Positions 25,340-38,300 of a stretch of DNA of 64,000 nucleotides are shown here, one piece after another. Source of the DNA: Gordionus sp. m RMFG-2023 (Eukaryota; Nematomorpha; Gordioida; Chordodea; Parachordodidae); the NCBI RefSeq assembly GCF_954871325.1, contig NC_088776.1, positions 12,400,052-12,464,051 of the forward strand, in the 5' to 3' direction. The translations under genes were made by a program, and so were the position numbers. The notes under the pieces were generated by a model. That model worked only from the letters and a program-made list of their open reading frames with translations. It did no database searches and was not told where the DNA came from. Positions within the stretch are counted from its first letter, which is position 1, and the number at the start of each line of letters is the position of its first letter.

Positions 25340-27207
25340 CAGGCGCGTACGCAGCGGGAGGGGGACCAATCCCCCCCCCCCCCAAAGCCGCCAAAAAATG
25401 CAGATGCCGGATTATATTTTTCAAAAATATTATTGTTAATATTAATTTATATTTGTTAATATTTATTCTTATCTCATATATACATATACATATATATATA
25501 TATTTAATTACATTTATTTATCACATTCATCTACTAAGTTATTTTATCAATCAATTTCGATTTCAAGTTTTCCTTGGCGTAATTTACCTATTATTTTCAA
25601 ATTTTAGTGGCGTAATATTTATCTAAATTTCTAATAAAATAATAATTATCTCTGAAACTCCTTGTCCAACAGGGAGAAAAAAATTGCAAGCTTGTCCAAC
25701 GAGATCGAGTCTCCGCCACAGTAACAGCTATTTTGGAGTTAGAAGAGCTGATTATTAATGCTATTACTGAAATATCACAATGGCTTGAAAGAAATATTTC
25801 CTCAGAAGCAAGAAAATTATTGGATTCAATACTTATTCCAAATTTTTTTTCTCATTAGTATGTATTATTTAATTATACAACTATTTTATGTAATACTTTT
25901 CAAAAACATAACATTGACTTGATTAAGAAGATGAGAATAACGGAGAGCATTTTATTAGAACTCAAGGAAATAGAGCTAGTGTTGTTGAAGAATTTCATAT
26001 TTTATATGTTATTGTTGAGTCAAAAGCAGAGCTATACGTGTTAAATATTTGTCCCCCTCGACTTGCAGCAAGCAAGCTCATCATCAAAACATTAATATAG
26101 GATCAGTAGAAGAGTATTATAAAACAAATGTCCCCTCTCCCAACCTTTTTCATATGGTGATAGAAAAAAAATATAAATATTTGTTATATTTTTATCATGA
26201 AGATGTTAAAATATCTTATGATGCTTTATTAGCTGAATAACTATGATTAAAAGATTAACTATGGTTGATACAGTCCCAAAAAATGCTATGGATGCTTTTT
26301 ATTTCAAACACATTTTAGATTATACTCCCAATTATTAAAATGGTTATATATATATTAGCAGCTCTTTAGTAAACTAATGAGAGAACATTCACTTTTTTAA
26401 GAAGAATAACAGAGCCTTGCAGAGGTACCATTGGCAGGACCAGGCCCAGATTTTTTTTTAAAAATTTTTCCGGCCCGGGTTTTTTTTAAAAAAATTTTCA
26501 GGCCCGGCCCGGCTGGCCTAGCCCGAATTTTTTAAAATAAATTATATTTATTTTTGATATTTATAGCTAATAATGGCGATTTCAAATATTTGGTTTTAAA
26601 ATATACAACTCGGCTCAGATATTTTTTCTTAAAAAATTTTCAGGCCCAGCCCGGGTGTTTTTAAAAAAAAAATTACGAGCCCGGCCCGGGTATATTTAAA
26701 AAAATTAAAATACGGTCCGGCTCGGGGGCCGGGCCTGCAAGTCTGTGAAAAACATACCTATGAAATACAACATCTGAAAGTAGATTGAATGATTTGGATC
26801 TTTTGAATATTCATAGACATTTAACGCCAAGCAAGGATTGATAATTGAAAAATTAGCTCAAAACATACAAAATACAATTATTCCTAAGAAACTTTTTGTG
26901 TATTAATTTATATTTACAACATTTAAATTTTTTATACTTTATATATTTTAAAAGCTCAAAAAATTCAAATTTCAATTTTGGGTCATTTAAGTGATTCATA
27001 TCGTGGGTTATATTCACTTTATATTTTATGATTCACATTTAAATGCCGGTTTATATATATAATTTTTTTAATTCACATTAGTTTAAAATTGTGTATTAAA
27101 GTTATTAATCCTAATAAATTTATGCTTAGTATTTTTAATTAAAAATATTATTTCTTAAAAAAATTTATTATCCCCCCCCCCAGACCAAATTCCTGCGTAC
27201 GCGCCTG
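25340..27207 (+). mobile_element. hAT element with TTF/DUF4371-type transposase remains
   Basis: Perfect 15-bp terminal inverted repeats CAGGCGCGTACGCAG / CTGCGTACGCGCCTG are flanked by a perfect 8-bp duplication TGTTATCT. Both ends carry C-runs just inside the repeat. Protein traces: EELIINAITEISQWLERN at about 25740, CSKQAHHQN...SVEEYYKTN near 26060-26130 (compare RQAHRSN...VEEYYR of P52rIPK-like hAT transposases) and ERTF-TFLRRITE near 26380. Much decayed in the interior, yet the ends are preserved. A second element sits inside it at 26410-26745. Confidence 0.9.
26410..26745. mobile_element. Non-autonomous hAT-type element, GGCCCGG family (copy 2)
   Basis: It begins CAGAGCCTTGCAGAGGTACC and ends GGGCCTGCAAGTCTG, with CCCGGCCCGG-type words at both sides. 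The middle, TATAGCTAATAATGGCGAT, is nearly identical to the middle of the copy at 40054-40342. It lies within the hAT at 25340-27207, so it is younger than that element. A clean target duplication was not found. Confidence 0.7.
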
Positions 27208-27959
27208 TGTTATCTTACATGTAATTGTAAACATTGGCAAAAACAAGAGATGGAGGGAAATTATTCCCTCTATTTTTTTAATACTAGTTTTCATGAATCA
27301 TTTTATAAGCTTATAAAAAAGTCCCTAGCCCTACATTTCCTCCATCCCTTCTTAACACCCCTCCCCCCAAATGAAAATGATATGGCATTTATAAGTTAAT
27401 AATTTTTTTTAAATAGGAATATAATTAAAATATATAGATATATACATAAACACTCATATCTTTTTTTATTAGATATAGATAGGGTAAACTTAGTTTTGTT
27501 TAAAAAGCTGGGTATCGCCAAAAATGCCTATATTTTTTTAAGTACACTAAGTAAAATCAAGCAGATATTTTAGGGCTCAAACACATATTTATTTTTTTAT
27601 ATTAAATATAACATAAGTTTAATATTTTAAGAAAAATTTGCGGAATTTATTCTTATAGTTTTAAATTATTTTTGAAAAATTTATATTTTATATTTATCGA
27701 TGAAAATAAAACTTTTAACTATAACAGAAAAATAATCTTCGCGTCGGAAAGGGGGTTAAGACGCAGACTATGTTTTATCTTTTTCTAAAATTAGTTTTAA
27801 TGATAGAATAATTAAACATAAAATAAAATTAATTTCGAGTTTCAATGCAATTGAATTGAATAATAATTATAGTGCAAATTGATAAACAAAAATATTGGAA
27901 TTTTAAAAAATAAATAAATAAAATTATTTCATAGATTTTTTATAATAAGAATAGTGAAG

Positions 27960-28791
27960 GTCAACGGTCCGGTCCTATCGGTTCTTAGAACGGGATCGGA
28001 CCGGACCGATTGTCCGACCTATCTTTTTTGAGGACCGTGGTCAGGACCGGTCTTTTTATTTTTACGGTCCAGACCGCGGTCCGGACCGGTCTTTTATTAT
28101 TGTTTAAGTTTGCTTTACTATTCGATTAATATAATTTTTTGTATATTTTATTTTATGATATTTTTCTAGAGGAGTTATTTTAGATTTTGTTAATTTTTAT
28201 TTTACAACATGAAAACCATAAGTTTGTCCAAGAAACATTTTACTTATAGTCCCAATAAAAAACATAGAGTATGTGTTCACTGCAGTACCAAATTTAATGT
28301 ATCGTCAGCAACTAGTAACAAAATAATTGTTTATAATTTTTTAAGCAATAAATTATCAAAATAAGCAGTAATATTATTAAAATATTTTGGTTATTATATA
28401 GTTCTATTTTTTCTTAAGAAACTGTCTGTATAATTTATTGTAAAAATCACTTAACCTTATTCTTAATAAAATAATTAGGTACCTTAAGCAGACATCTGAT
28501 AAAACATAAAATATATACTTCTAATGATGAAAATGGAAATATCTCAAAAAACACAATCTACTCTTAATTCTAATATGCCCTCCACAAGCACAAAATCATT
28601 TTTTTCAATACCATTGGATAAATTTTATTGTTTATATAATACTCTTATATTTGATATAATGATAAAACAAATCAAATTAGGTTAAAAAAAATATGTTTTT
28701 TATTTAGGACCATGGTCTGGATCGATCTTTTTCTTAAGGACCGTGGTCCGGTCCGAGGGTATCGGTCCAGTCCGGACCAAAAACCGGATCG
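27960..28791 (+). mobile_element. hAT-Ac-like element with BED-finger remnant
   Basis: Subterminal regions are rich in GGTCCGGACCGG words on both sides (27968-28110 and 28705-28790). The interior (28208-28330, then about 28475-28600) encodes a BED-type finger: HRVCVHCSTKF followed, across an AT-rich gap that may be an intron, by TLSRHLIKHK. The flanks GAATAGTG and GAATAGTA differ at one base. The catalytic and dimerisation parts are absent. The right end directly abuts the retroelement fossil. Confidence 0.7.
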
Positions 28792-28799
28792 TGAATAGT

Positions 28800-30165
28800 A
28801 AACAAGTTTTTCTTATTCTTTTATTTTGTAAAGTAAAAAATCAAAATCAGCCTTTATTATTCAAATTAATCTCAAAATATAATATTGATTCATATCCAAT
28901 ACCAAGAATCCAAGATTTATTAGCCAATTTGGGAAAAGGAGAGGAATTTTCAATATTGGATATCTCAGATGCCTATTTTCAAATTAAAGTGGAGGAAGAG
29001 TCTCAAAAATATCTTGTAATCAATACGCATAGAGGATTATTTAAATATACAAGACTACCTTTTGGTATATCGTCTTCTCCAGCAATATTTCAACTAGCCA
29101 TCGAGAATTTATTAAAAGGTTTTGAAGGAGTAGTTTGTTATTTAGATGATATTATAATAACCGGGAAAAATAGAGAGAAACACGAAACAAAATTAAAAAA
29201 GTTAATAATGATAATGATAAACAAACAAAATCATATAATACTAATGATAATGATAAACAATTAAAATCATATAATAATTATAATGCGAGCTATAAAAAAC
29301 CAAATCCATGCCACTCCTGCGGCTTAAACCACAAAGGGAAAAATTGTTTTTTCAAGAATGCCACTTGTTGTAAATGCAACAAAATTGGGCACATTGCTCG
29401 ATTCTGTAGAAAAGAAATAGTGAATATTATTAATATTAAAACAAACGAATATAATCCAGAATTTTGGGTGGATGTCAAAATAAACAACAGCGATATAAGA
29501 ATGGAATTGGATACTGGAGCTGGAGTCAGTATAATTAATGAAATAGATTGGAAAAATAAACTTAATCATCCTGAATTACCAAATTGCATAAGTTATACAG
29601 GAACCAATATACCACTATTAGGTCAAACTGTAGTAAAAGTACAATATAAAGGGCGAACATTAGAACTACCGCTCATAATTACAAAAGGATACCAAAAATC
29701 TAATTGGAAGAAATTGGATAATTAAATTTCCCAGAATGACTGAATTACCTGAAAGGACCATACAAATAAATAATATTAATATATAAAATGAATTTCCTCA
29801 ATTATTTACCAAAGAATTAGGCTGCTTGAAAGATTATAAGGCACAAATATATATGAAAAACGAGAAACCAATTTTCTGTAAATCACGTCCCGTACCATAC
29901 GCATTAAAAGATAAAGTTGAAGAAGATTTAGATAGATTGCAAAAAATAGGAGAACTAGAGAAAATTAATCATTCACTTTATGCATCACCTATAGTAATTG
30001 TTCAAAAGAAAGATAAAACATTAAGAATTTGCGGGGATTTTAAAAGAACTAAAAATCAAAATCAGCCTTTATTATTCAAATTAATCTCAAAATATATAAT
30101 AATAATAAAAATAAACATTTTACAAAAAATAACAAAAAACAACAATTTAATACACCAAATATAAA
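28800..30165 (+). mobile_element. Ty3/gypsy-like LTR retroelement fossil, rearranged
   Basis: Broken internal fragments of a Ty3/gypsy-type element. Recognisable parts are a reverse transcriptase core with the YLDD box (about 28840-29170), a CCHC zinc knuckle of gag type (about 29305-29410), an aspartic protease with the LDTGAG box (about 29440-29700) and an RT N-terminal part (about 29825-30060). The parts are not in the usual gag-protease-RT order, and a segment near 28835 recurs near 30050. No long terminal repeats, RNase H or integrase were seen. Not intact, with multiple breaks; probably moderately old. Confidence 0.82.
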
Positions 30166-30299
30166 TTTCAATTTTACAAATTTATAAAAAGTTATAATGA
30201 ACAAATTTGCATAATATATTTACAAAAATAAAAAGTACACATATGTTTAAGGTCAATTATATTCATTGAATTTTACCCACTGTTATTGAAATATAAAAC

Positions 30300-30780
30300 C
30301 TCTAAGGACATCTCTGAATTGACTATGTAATCTAGTTGTTCTATGTGATTTGGTAGGTAAAACGAATTTGCGGAATCGTAAATGACCTAGTTCTGACATA
30401 ATTATGTTATACCTGTTTCAATAATCTATGTTGTACACTTGTGACTCGTCGGGGATAAGGATATGTTAAAATTTTCTACCAATCCTAATGTTGCCCAATC
30501 GATACGAGTGATGGATGTATTAAAACATGATCCTGTACCAAACACTATATTTCGCATCTCGTCGGTTAAAGTATAGGAATTATTTGTGCATTCATTTGAT
30601 CGGTAATTGTATTTTTCAATTTAATTTAATTTATATTGATTGAGACATTTATATAAAAATATTAACATTAACATCTTGGATTTTACCTTAAGCCCAGATT
30701 ATACCGATCGCGACCCTATCTTGTGAAAGTAGGCTAGTAAATGGAAGAACAACCTAGTCAGGAGGGTTCCAATAGGTCGA
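30300..30780 (-). other. Possible exons of an unrecognised gene
   Basis: On the minus strand, 30605-30435 reads without a stop and looks protein-like, with TLTDEMRNIVFGTGSCF and TRIDWATLGLVENF plus three Cys and NxS/T sites. It is followed at 30404-30288 by an ORF starting MSELGHLRFRKFVLPTK. A possible upstream piece VVLPFTSLLSQDRVAI (about 30760-30710) ends at GTATAA. The Cys/Asn content hints at a secreted or membrane protein. I do not recognise a family, and splice joins were not established; it may be spurious. Confidence 0.3.
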
Positions 30781-31439
30781 AATAATATTAAGATTTCCAT
30801 TGGTTATAATTACCAGTTTATCCGGTATAATTTTTATATTATAAGGTATAATTTATGAAATGTTTAAAAAAACATATTTATGCTAAATTTCCAGATAATT
30901 AAACCATAAAGTTATTTTTACAAATCGAATTAATTTTATGACTTAAAATATATGGATCCTTATTTTTAGGAAGGGGTTAAAAAAAAGCTAATCTTCCATT
31001 GGTATACATCACTATATTCAGGGACAACACATTGCTCCGCGCTAGAATTGGAGTGAGTTATCTCTATAATAAAATTAATAAGAGGCATGAGAGGCTTTCA
31101 CTCGCTAAAAAAATTCCCACTGCTTCCTACGTTTCTTCATCTAATTGGAAAAACTAAATGCCTATCAGGGCTCTGCCTCATAGCTTTAACTTTTTTAACC
31201 AATTTACAGGATCATACTAAGAGGAGTATTTTAGTATTTGGTTCAGGTCAAATATAAAAAATTGACAAAATTCTTATATCTACCTCATTAAATTCTTCAA
31301 GGTTTAAAAAAGCTTGGTTCGATTTGCTTAGTACTTAATAAGGTTTGAATGGACAATAGGGTTTTGTTTGCCTAGGAAGGGGGGAGGGCTTTTTTCAGCT
31401 CGATCTTGCTTAATTCAGCTCGGTTCTTATTATACCTAC

Positions 31440-31880
31440 TTCGTTTTGGCCTGGCCTACCTATTTGTTAGGCTTGCCTTTATCAGGTTTGACTTTGTCAA
31501 ATTTGGTTTTGTAAAGCTTGGCTTTGTTCGGATTGATTTTGTCTGGTTTGGCTTTGTATAGCTTTACTTTGTCACAATTGGATTTGTTAGGGTTGATTTT
31601 ATTAGTCTTAGCCTTGACAAGATTGACTTTGTCAGGCCTGGTTTTCAGACTTAGCTTTGTTACTATTAATTTTGTCAGGTTCGGCTGTGTCGGGATTCTC
31701 TTTATCAGGCTTGGCTTGGTCACGATTGGCTTTGTCAGACTTGATTTTGTTAGGCTTGGCTTTGTCACTATGGGCTTTGTCAGGCATGGCTTTGCCAGAC
31801 TTTGCTTTGTCAGGATTGGTCTTGTCAGACTCTAATTTGTTAGGCCTGGCTTTATCAGGAATGACTTTGTTAAGCTTACA
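31440..31880. repeat. Minisatellite, about 15-bp unit
   Basis: About 29 degenerate units of the type GGCTTTGTCAGGCTT / GATTTTGTTAGGCTT, with a 30-bp higher-order tendency. Because the unit is a multiple of three and lacks stops, several overlapping frames stay open on both strands (LTKPSLTKS-like on minus, LSGLAL-like on plus). I regard these as repeat translations, not genes. Confidence 0.85.
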
Positions 31881-31884
31881 AAAA

Positions 31885-32215
31885 CGAATCGAAACAAATG
31901 CAAGACAAGACGAAGCATAATAGGACGAAGTGAAGCAAAACACTGAGTAACAAAACTAATGGCAACATAACAAAGCGGAGCAAAGCGCTGCGAAACAAGA
32001 AGCCAAACATAGCGCTGCGAAACAAAACGAAGCGACTAAATAAAACATTACAAAATTAAATGAAGCGTAACAGAACAAAGTAACAAAAACACCACTGCGA
32101 AACAAAATAAATCTAAGTAGAAACGAAACGAAACGAAACGACGAGAAAAGAAACAAACAAAACAAAACTAAGTGAAACAAAACAAAATAAAGCGAAACAA
32201 AACAAAAATAAAAGA
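31885..32215. repeat. Low-complexity GAAAC/AAGCG array
   Basis: Directly after the minisatellite the sequence becomes a purine-rich array of 5-bp-like words (ACGAAGC, AACAAAGCG, GAAACGAAACGAAAC). It may be a further degenerated satellite. No gene. Confidence 0.7.
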
Positions 32216-34080
32216 TACGAGACATTACAATCTTAGCTAATTTTAATGTTTTAACTATAAAGCTATAAATAAAAATCTTCCAAAATTGTAGCAATCAAAA
32301 ATTTAAATTTAAAATATATTATTATAACCTTAATAAAGTAAAGTAAATAATTTACTTTTCCATATCGATTCTCATGCCCCAGAGTATTTGCATAGACTTA
32401 AAATTTATGTTTCACAAATTTTTTTTCAATTCTTAAAAATAATTAGATTATGTAAATCAAATCTTGTTTAAAATATTTAACAAATTTATTTTGTCATAGC
32501 TTTTAGCATATAACTTATTAGTTTTGGAAATAAACGGTCCTGATAATTTATTGTAATAATTTCGTATATTTTTCAACAATTACAAATCTAGACAATGTAA
32601 TTTGTAGAAACAATGTTTGTCGTAATAAGATACAATGAAATCTCTTTACATCTAATCTTTGAGTTTCAATATCAAAATTTCATTGTATTAATTTTAAGTT
32701 TAAATAAGAATTAAATACTGAACCCTCTTAGATTTAAGGTGGGCTTTACTAAAACGATGCTGGGTTTAGAAATTTCAATTATATTATCATTATATGTTAA
32801 AAAATCTTTTATTTCCTTATAATCAACAAAATGTTAATGCAATTTTTTTTAAAGTGGTCTCTATATTTCTTAAGAGATGTTTTAAATCAGGCGGATAAAA
32901 AACTTTCGATATCAAAGCAAGAATTCATATTTTAAAAATCTTATATAGCAAAGTGAAAGCAATTTCTTACCATTTTTGCTGATAATGATTAGAATCTTGT
33001 TTGTTGAAGTCAAGTTAACGCAAGTAAGGTATGCCAAGCCTATTAATATCATTACGTGTAATATCTAATTCAAATATAAGCTTTGGATTTTTATTAAATT
33101 TCACTTTCTAGCTTTGTTGATAAAATTTAACACGGATAACTAAATGAGAGCATCCAATTTAAAGATTGAATTCCAATATCATCTATAGAATATCCATTTC
33201 ATATTATATAGAAATAAATCTGAAATTGAATCAATTAGCTGAATGTAGTAAATACTATTTCATACCATCTTTCACTTCACTATCATCATTCTCCCCACTA
33301 GCTTAATGTTAAAAAAATGTTTTAATGTTTGGTTTGGATATTTATTTTAATTGATTTTCTTTAGGCTTATATAATATGAAATAAAAAAAAAATGATTTTT
33401 AATAAATAAAAGTCTGTTCTGCTCATTCTGCCGAAAAAATATCTAATAATCACTCATCCATCGCCCACCCATTTTTTTTAAATTTTATTAACTTGCACCC
33501 TCACCTGCCTTGTTTAACAAAATCCTACCATTTTATATTTAACTAACCTTCTCATTTCTTTTTTAAATATACAACTATTTAGTAGCTAATATGCAACCAA
33601 TAAATATATCATCCACTATATAATTTAATTGAGTAACCCTTTTATGGGGGAAATCTATAAGCTTTGATAATAATATTTTATTGGTAAAATATTTTTTTTT
33701 AAATCAATTAAAAAGTGGTTTTTAACAACTTGTGTATGCGTAATATAAAAATATTAATTTTATATTATTAGCTCAATGATTTATAAAATTTATTTTATAT
33801 TATAGAGTCTCAATTTTTGTAATGAAATGTTTGTCATCCTTGTTGAGGAATTGGTAAAGCTTCTCGCAATTTATATTGTAATTCCCAACGTCTTCAAGTA
33901 TTTCTTATCAGGTTAAATATAGGTTTGACGCATAATATAGATAGTCTTATTAATTTTTAAATAATAAAATTAAATCTTATTACTCAATAGAATTATAAAA
34001 GAAATTGTTCAGGGAGCAATTAAAAATATTTATATTTTTAATTCAAGAGGATATTAAGGAGTCATTAAAAAAAAATTTTT
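32216..34080. other. Intergenic, nothing recognised
   Basis: AT-rich spacer with no supportable coding region, RNA gene or element. Confidence 0.5.
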
Positions 34081-34084
34081 TGCT

Positions 34085-34157
34085 TCAGGGGGCTGTTCAA
34101 ATTTTTCAGGGGGCTCGAGCCCCTGCGCCCACCTCCGACCCCTAGCGACGCCACTGG
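34085..34157. mobile_element. Orphan hAT-like right end
   Basis: A GC-rich block ending CCCCTAGCGACGCCACTG. Read on the other strand it begins CAGTGGCGTCGCTAGGGG, a typical hAT terminus. I found no matching left end in the window, so it is a truncated or solo end. Confidence 0.5.
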
Positions 34158-34464
34158 AATAATAAGAAAAAAATACTTTTATACTATTGTTTTTATTAAA
34201 AAATCAAATCCATTTTTGAACAGCTTTTGAGATCTTTAAATTTCTAAATGAAATTTGATAATTTGAACCTTTCTTAAAATCAATTACATTCATATATATT
34301 TGTAATTTTCCATTATAGAGAAAAAAATTATTAAATAATGGCTTATTTCCTGATATGAAAATATTTAAACATTTATTAGAGTCTTTGAGATATTAACAAT
34401 TAGAAAAACTTTTCGAAATAAAATATAATTCAAAATTGGTTATAAGAATTATAATTAATGTAGT

Positions 34465-35137
34465 CATTACTCCACCAATGAATGGTAGACTTCACCATTT
34501 TTCTCAAAAAGATAGAACTATCACATTAATCAATTTCCCATTTCTACCTTTTTTAAAAAATTTCTAAAAATCTATCACACAATTCCCTACAAATTTTTTT
34601 AAAAATAAAATTTATTAAATATACCTACAAGAATTTAAAAAGTGGTTAATTAATCGTTTGTTTTTTTAAATGTTTTATATTTTTTTATATATTATATATA
34701 TTCAAAATAATGATCAAAATCTAAAGGTTTACATAATATTATCCTGGCATTTGCATCGAGTTTAAAGACGTCCAGATTAAGATTTTAGTCAAAATAAAGC
34801 CTTGAGATATTGCTATTAAGTAACAGAAATGCTTTGCCAAATCTTAAGTCTTCCATAATTGTGCTAAAATCTTAATCAGGCCTTTTTAAAAATAAATCCA
34901 TCCAGGATAATATTACGTACTTGGAGATTTTGATCACTACTTTGAAAATTTATAGTATATGAAAAAATATATAATATTTTAAAAAAACAAAGGATTAATT
35001 AACCACTTTTTAAAAAATCTCTATTATAGGTTAGGAAATTGTGTGTAGATAATTTCTTAAAAATGGATAGAATAAGGGATTGATTAATATGATATGTTCT
35101 ATCATTTTGAGAAAAATGGCGAAGTCTACCACTGGGA
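34465..35137. repeat. Long hairpin (MITE/fold-back-like), arms about 300 bp
   Basis: The left arm 34465-34785 is repeated inverted at about 34860-35137. Diagnostic blocks: AATGGTAGACTTCACCATT and, on the right, AATGGCGAAGTCTACCACT; AAAAAGTGGTTAATTAATC and GATTAATTAACCACTTTTT; ATATTATCCTGG and CCAGGATAATATTA. The loop is about 75 bp. It ends about 235 bp upstream of the TXNL1 start codon, so it lies in the promoter region of that gene. No protein. Confidence 0.82.
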
Positions 35138-35373
35138 GGGGGGCGGGGATGTATGTTGTAACTTATTCACAGTTGTTTAATTTTTTTTTAATCCTTAATT
35201 CAAATAAAAAAATTTAAAAACAATCTTAGAAACCACTCGAAATAAGAAATTACCCAATACTTGCTATTTCTCCGTGGTTCATCAAGTTGTTTTCAGTTTA
35301 CTTGTTGGCATGACATCAAACGTTAAGCATGTTAAAAAATAATTAACTATTATTCATTGATTCATTAAAATCA

Positions 35374-38300
35374 ATGTCGAATTTGAAACACGTTGAAAAC
35401 GATGTAATGTTTGAAGATGAAATTAATAAATTGGGAAATAAGCTTGTTATTATAGATTTTTATGCCACATGGTATTTTTTATTTAATTTTAATTATTTAA
35501 AAAAGATTGAGTAGGTGTGGTCCATGCAAAACGATTACTCCTCACTTTACTTCATTAGCCCATAAACATCCAACAGTCACATTTTTAAAAGTGGACGTTG
35601 ATAAATGCAGAGTTTGAATAATAATTAATTTTATTTTAAAAACTTTTTTTAAGAATACTGCAGCAAAACATAATATAACTGCAATGCCAACATTTGTTAT
35701 TATTCAAAATAAAATGAAGGTACAAACTCTGCAGGGTGGTAATATATCAAATATGACAATAATCGAAGATAAGATCAATCAATTATCAGCAAGAGATAAT
35801 GATGAGGAATCATTAATTCCTGGATATGTTAGATATTTGTCAATATATATATATATATTTCACAAAATAGATTGATTTAAATGACTTTATCAGCAAAAAT
35901 AATTGTGAATGTTTAAATAGTTCTGATAAGAATTCATTTCTAAACTGTCTTAAAAATGATTCATCTTTTTTGGAATCGGACTGTGATGAACAAGTTATAC
36001 AAATATTAAATTATACCTTCAGGGCTGTCATTAAAACCTTTAACTTAAGGAGAGTGCACCATAAGGCACATTTTTTTAAATTGCATAATTCATTCTCTAA
36101 TCATTTTCCCACACAAATTAGAGGTCAGTGCAAGCTGGCCCATAAAACTTTTTAAAAGGCTTGTCTTGACCTTTAATAAAAAAATTTATTAAGTAAAACA
36201 ATAATAATTTTCCTAATTATCATCTTTGAAAGTATTTTCAAAACTTTGGCCCATTGTATAAAATATTTTACACAATTTCTTTGACCTTTAAATTTTTTTC
36301 CTACAGACTGGGCTACATTGCCCTCTAACACTAAGAATAATATATAATTTAAATGGGATTCATGAATAAGCAATTTTTAATATGAATAAAATAGAAATAT
36401 CAAAAAATAAAATAAATCTGTTTTATTTTTCAAAATAAAATAACTAAGAAAAAACATAACTATGCATAATAATCATTTTAATGAAATTTTAAAACCATCA
36501 AAAAATAAATTTTCATTTTCTTATAAAAAAATAAGGATGTAAATTTTTTTGAACACAATATGAGCACTTCAAATGTCCCTTTGAGTTTACCTATATACCT
36601 TTATTGATAAAGGCATCAATTAATTATTTTTATTATTAATTTTAATCTTATTAATAAATATTTGAGAGCTCAGTTATCCCACCAATTTTAAATATTAATG
36701 TTCATTTTTTTACCTGATCTTTTAATGCCTGTCTCACTCTAATAAAATTATAAATATGATTAAATTTTATCACCTTGTTTTTAAGTTTTTTAGTATTAAA
36801 AGAATGGCACCTGGATATATTTCTGACTAAATATGATTTATATCTACATATGTATATTATTATTACAAAACTAGTTAATATTAAATATAACGTTCAATCA
36901 ACCTATAAGACTTCATTCATTACTTGTCAAAGGACCTATAGAAAATGGACCAAAGATTATAAAATTATTTATTAATCAAACACATACATTAGATTTTGAT
37001 AAAGCATTAAGTGGTGAATCTATTCAAACATTGGAGTAAATCAAATATTATTTTTTATAATAATTTATAATGCTTAAGGATAGCTCAAAAAGATTTGACC
37101 GAAGGCAACCCACTTTCACTCAAATATGTGAAATTTCAAAATGTCCAAAATATATCGGTAAGTTATTTCAATATTTGATTATTATAGTGTTAAACTTCAT
37201 TTTGATTCAATAGTATAGAATGATTTAAAAACCATAAAATATTCAGTAACAATTATCTAAAGCATATTAACCAATTATGTACTCAGAGATCAAAGCTTAT
37301 CTCACATAAATTTTTAGAATCATTTTCAAGCCCATATCATACATATTTTTAAAATTTGGATCATTCTAAGGCTTAGTCTTAGTTTTTATATTTTTGTCAT
37401 TTTAAATAATTCTGGCTGTAATTTGTAGATGATTTCATGGTAAAATTTGAAAATTGGAGTAGCAAATGAAATGTTAGATAGGTTTGGAAGTATATAAAAA
37501 ATGTGTTGGTTCTAAATATTATTTAAAAAGTGGTTCTTGTTAGAAGTCTGCAAATGGCAAACTTTTCTAGCCCCACCCAGTGTGAATTTAGTTTTTTCAC
37601 AGTAGGGTTTTATTATCTTTACTAAGGTTATTCATCTCAGATTTTATAATTCAAGGCCCAAAATAAAATATATGGTGTTACACACCAAAATAAGTGAATA
37701 CATATGTTATTGGGGGAGAGATTGAGTTAGATATCTGCAAATCAAAGACCTGGCTCAGTCTATTTTTAAGAAATAATTTCAGTTCAAGCTGGGTTAGGCC
37801 TAATATTTTTTAGAAAATTTTGGGCAAGGCTGATTCTGGCTTAAATTTTTAAATATGATATCATTACGATTTGTCGAATAAATTATATATTTAAAATTTT
37901 TGCAAGAAACAAGGCGGTAATATTTTTTATTTGCAGAATATATTTTACAATAAAAAAAATTAAATTTTTCTATATTTAAATAAATTTGGGCCAGGTCTGG
38001 TGGACAAATAATTTTTTATTTTGAATCTGGCTTTTTGGGGCAAGAAAAAATTTTTTGTTTGGGATTGGGATGGAAGGACAAATTCTTTTTAAAAAATTTT
38101 GGGCCAGACTGGTCTTAAAAAATTAGTCCCGATGCAGATCACTAGGTTGAATTAATAACATACCTAATGGATTATCACTTCAATGAATTATCTTAATTCA
38201 TCAACTATATATATGTAATTTTTTGCCTGGACTGGCACTAGTAAATTCTTTCAGATAGCCTTGGATACTGGACCTGGCTTTTTAGATCTCTAGTTCTTGT

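Noticed and set aside
31460-32294. Several 87-112 residue frames on both strands
   Set aside because: They are translations of the 15-bp minisatellite and the GAAAC array; the unit length being a multiple of three keeps all of them open.
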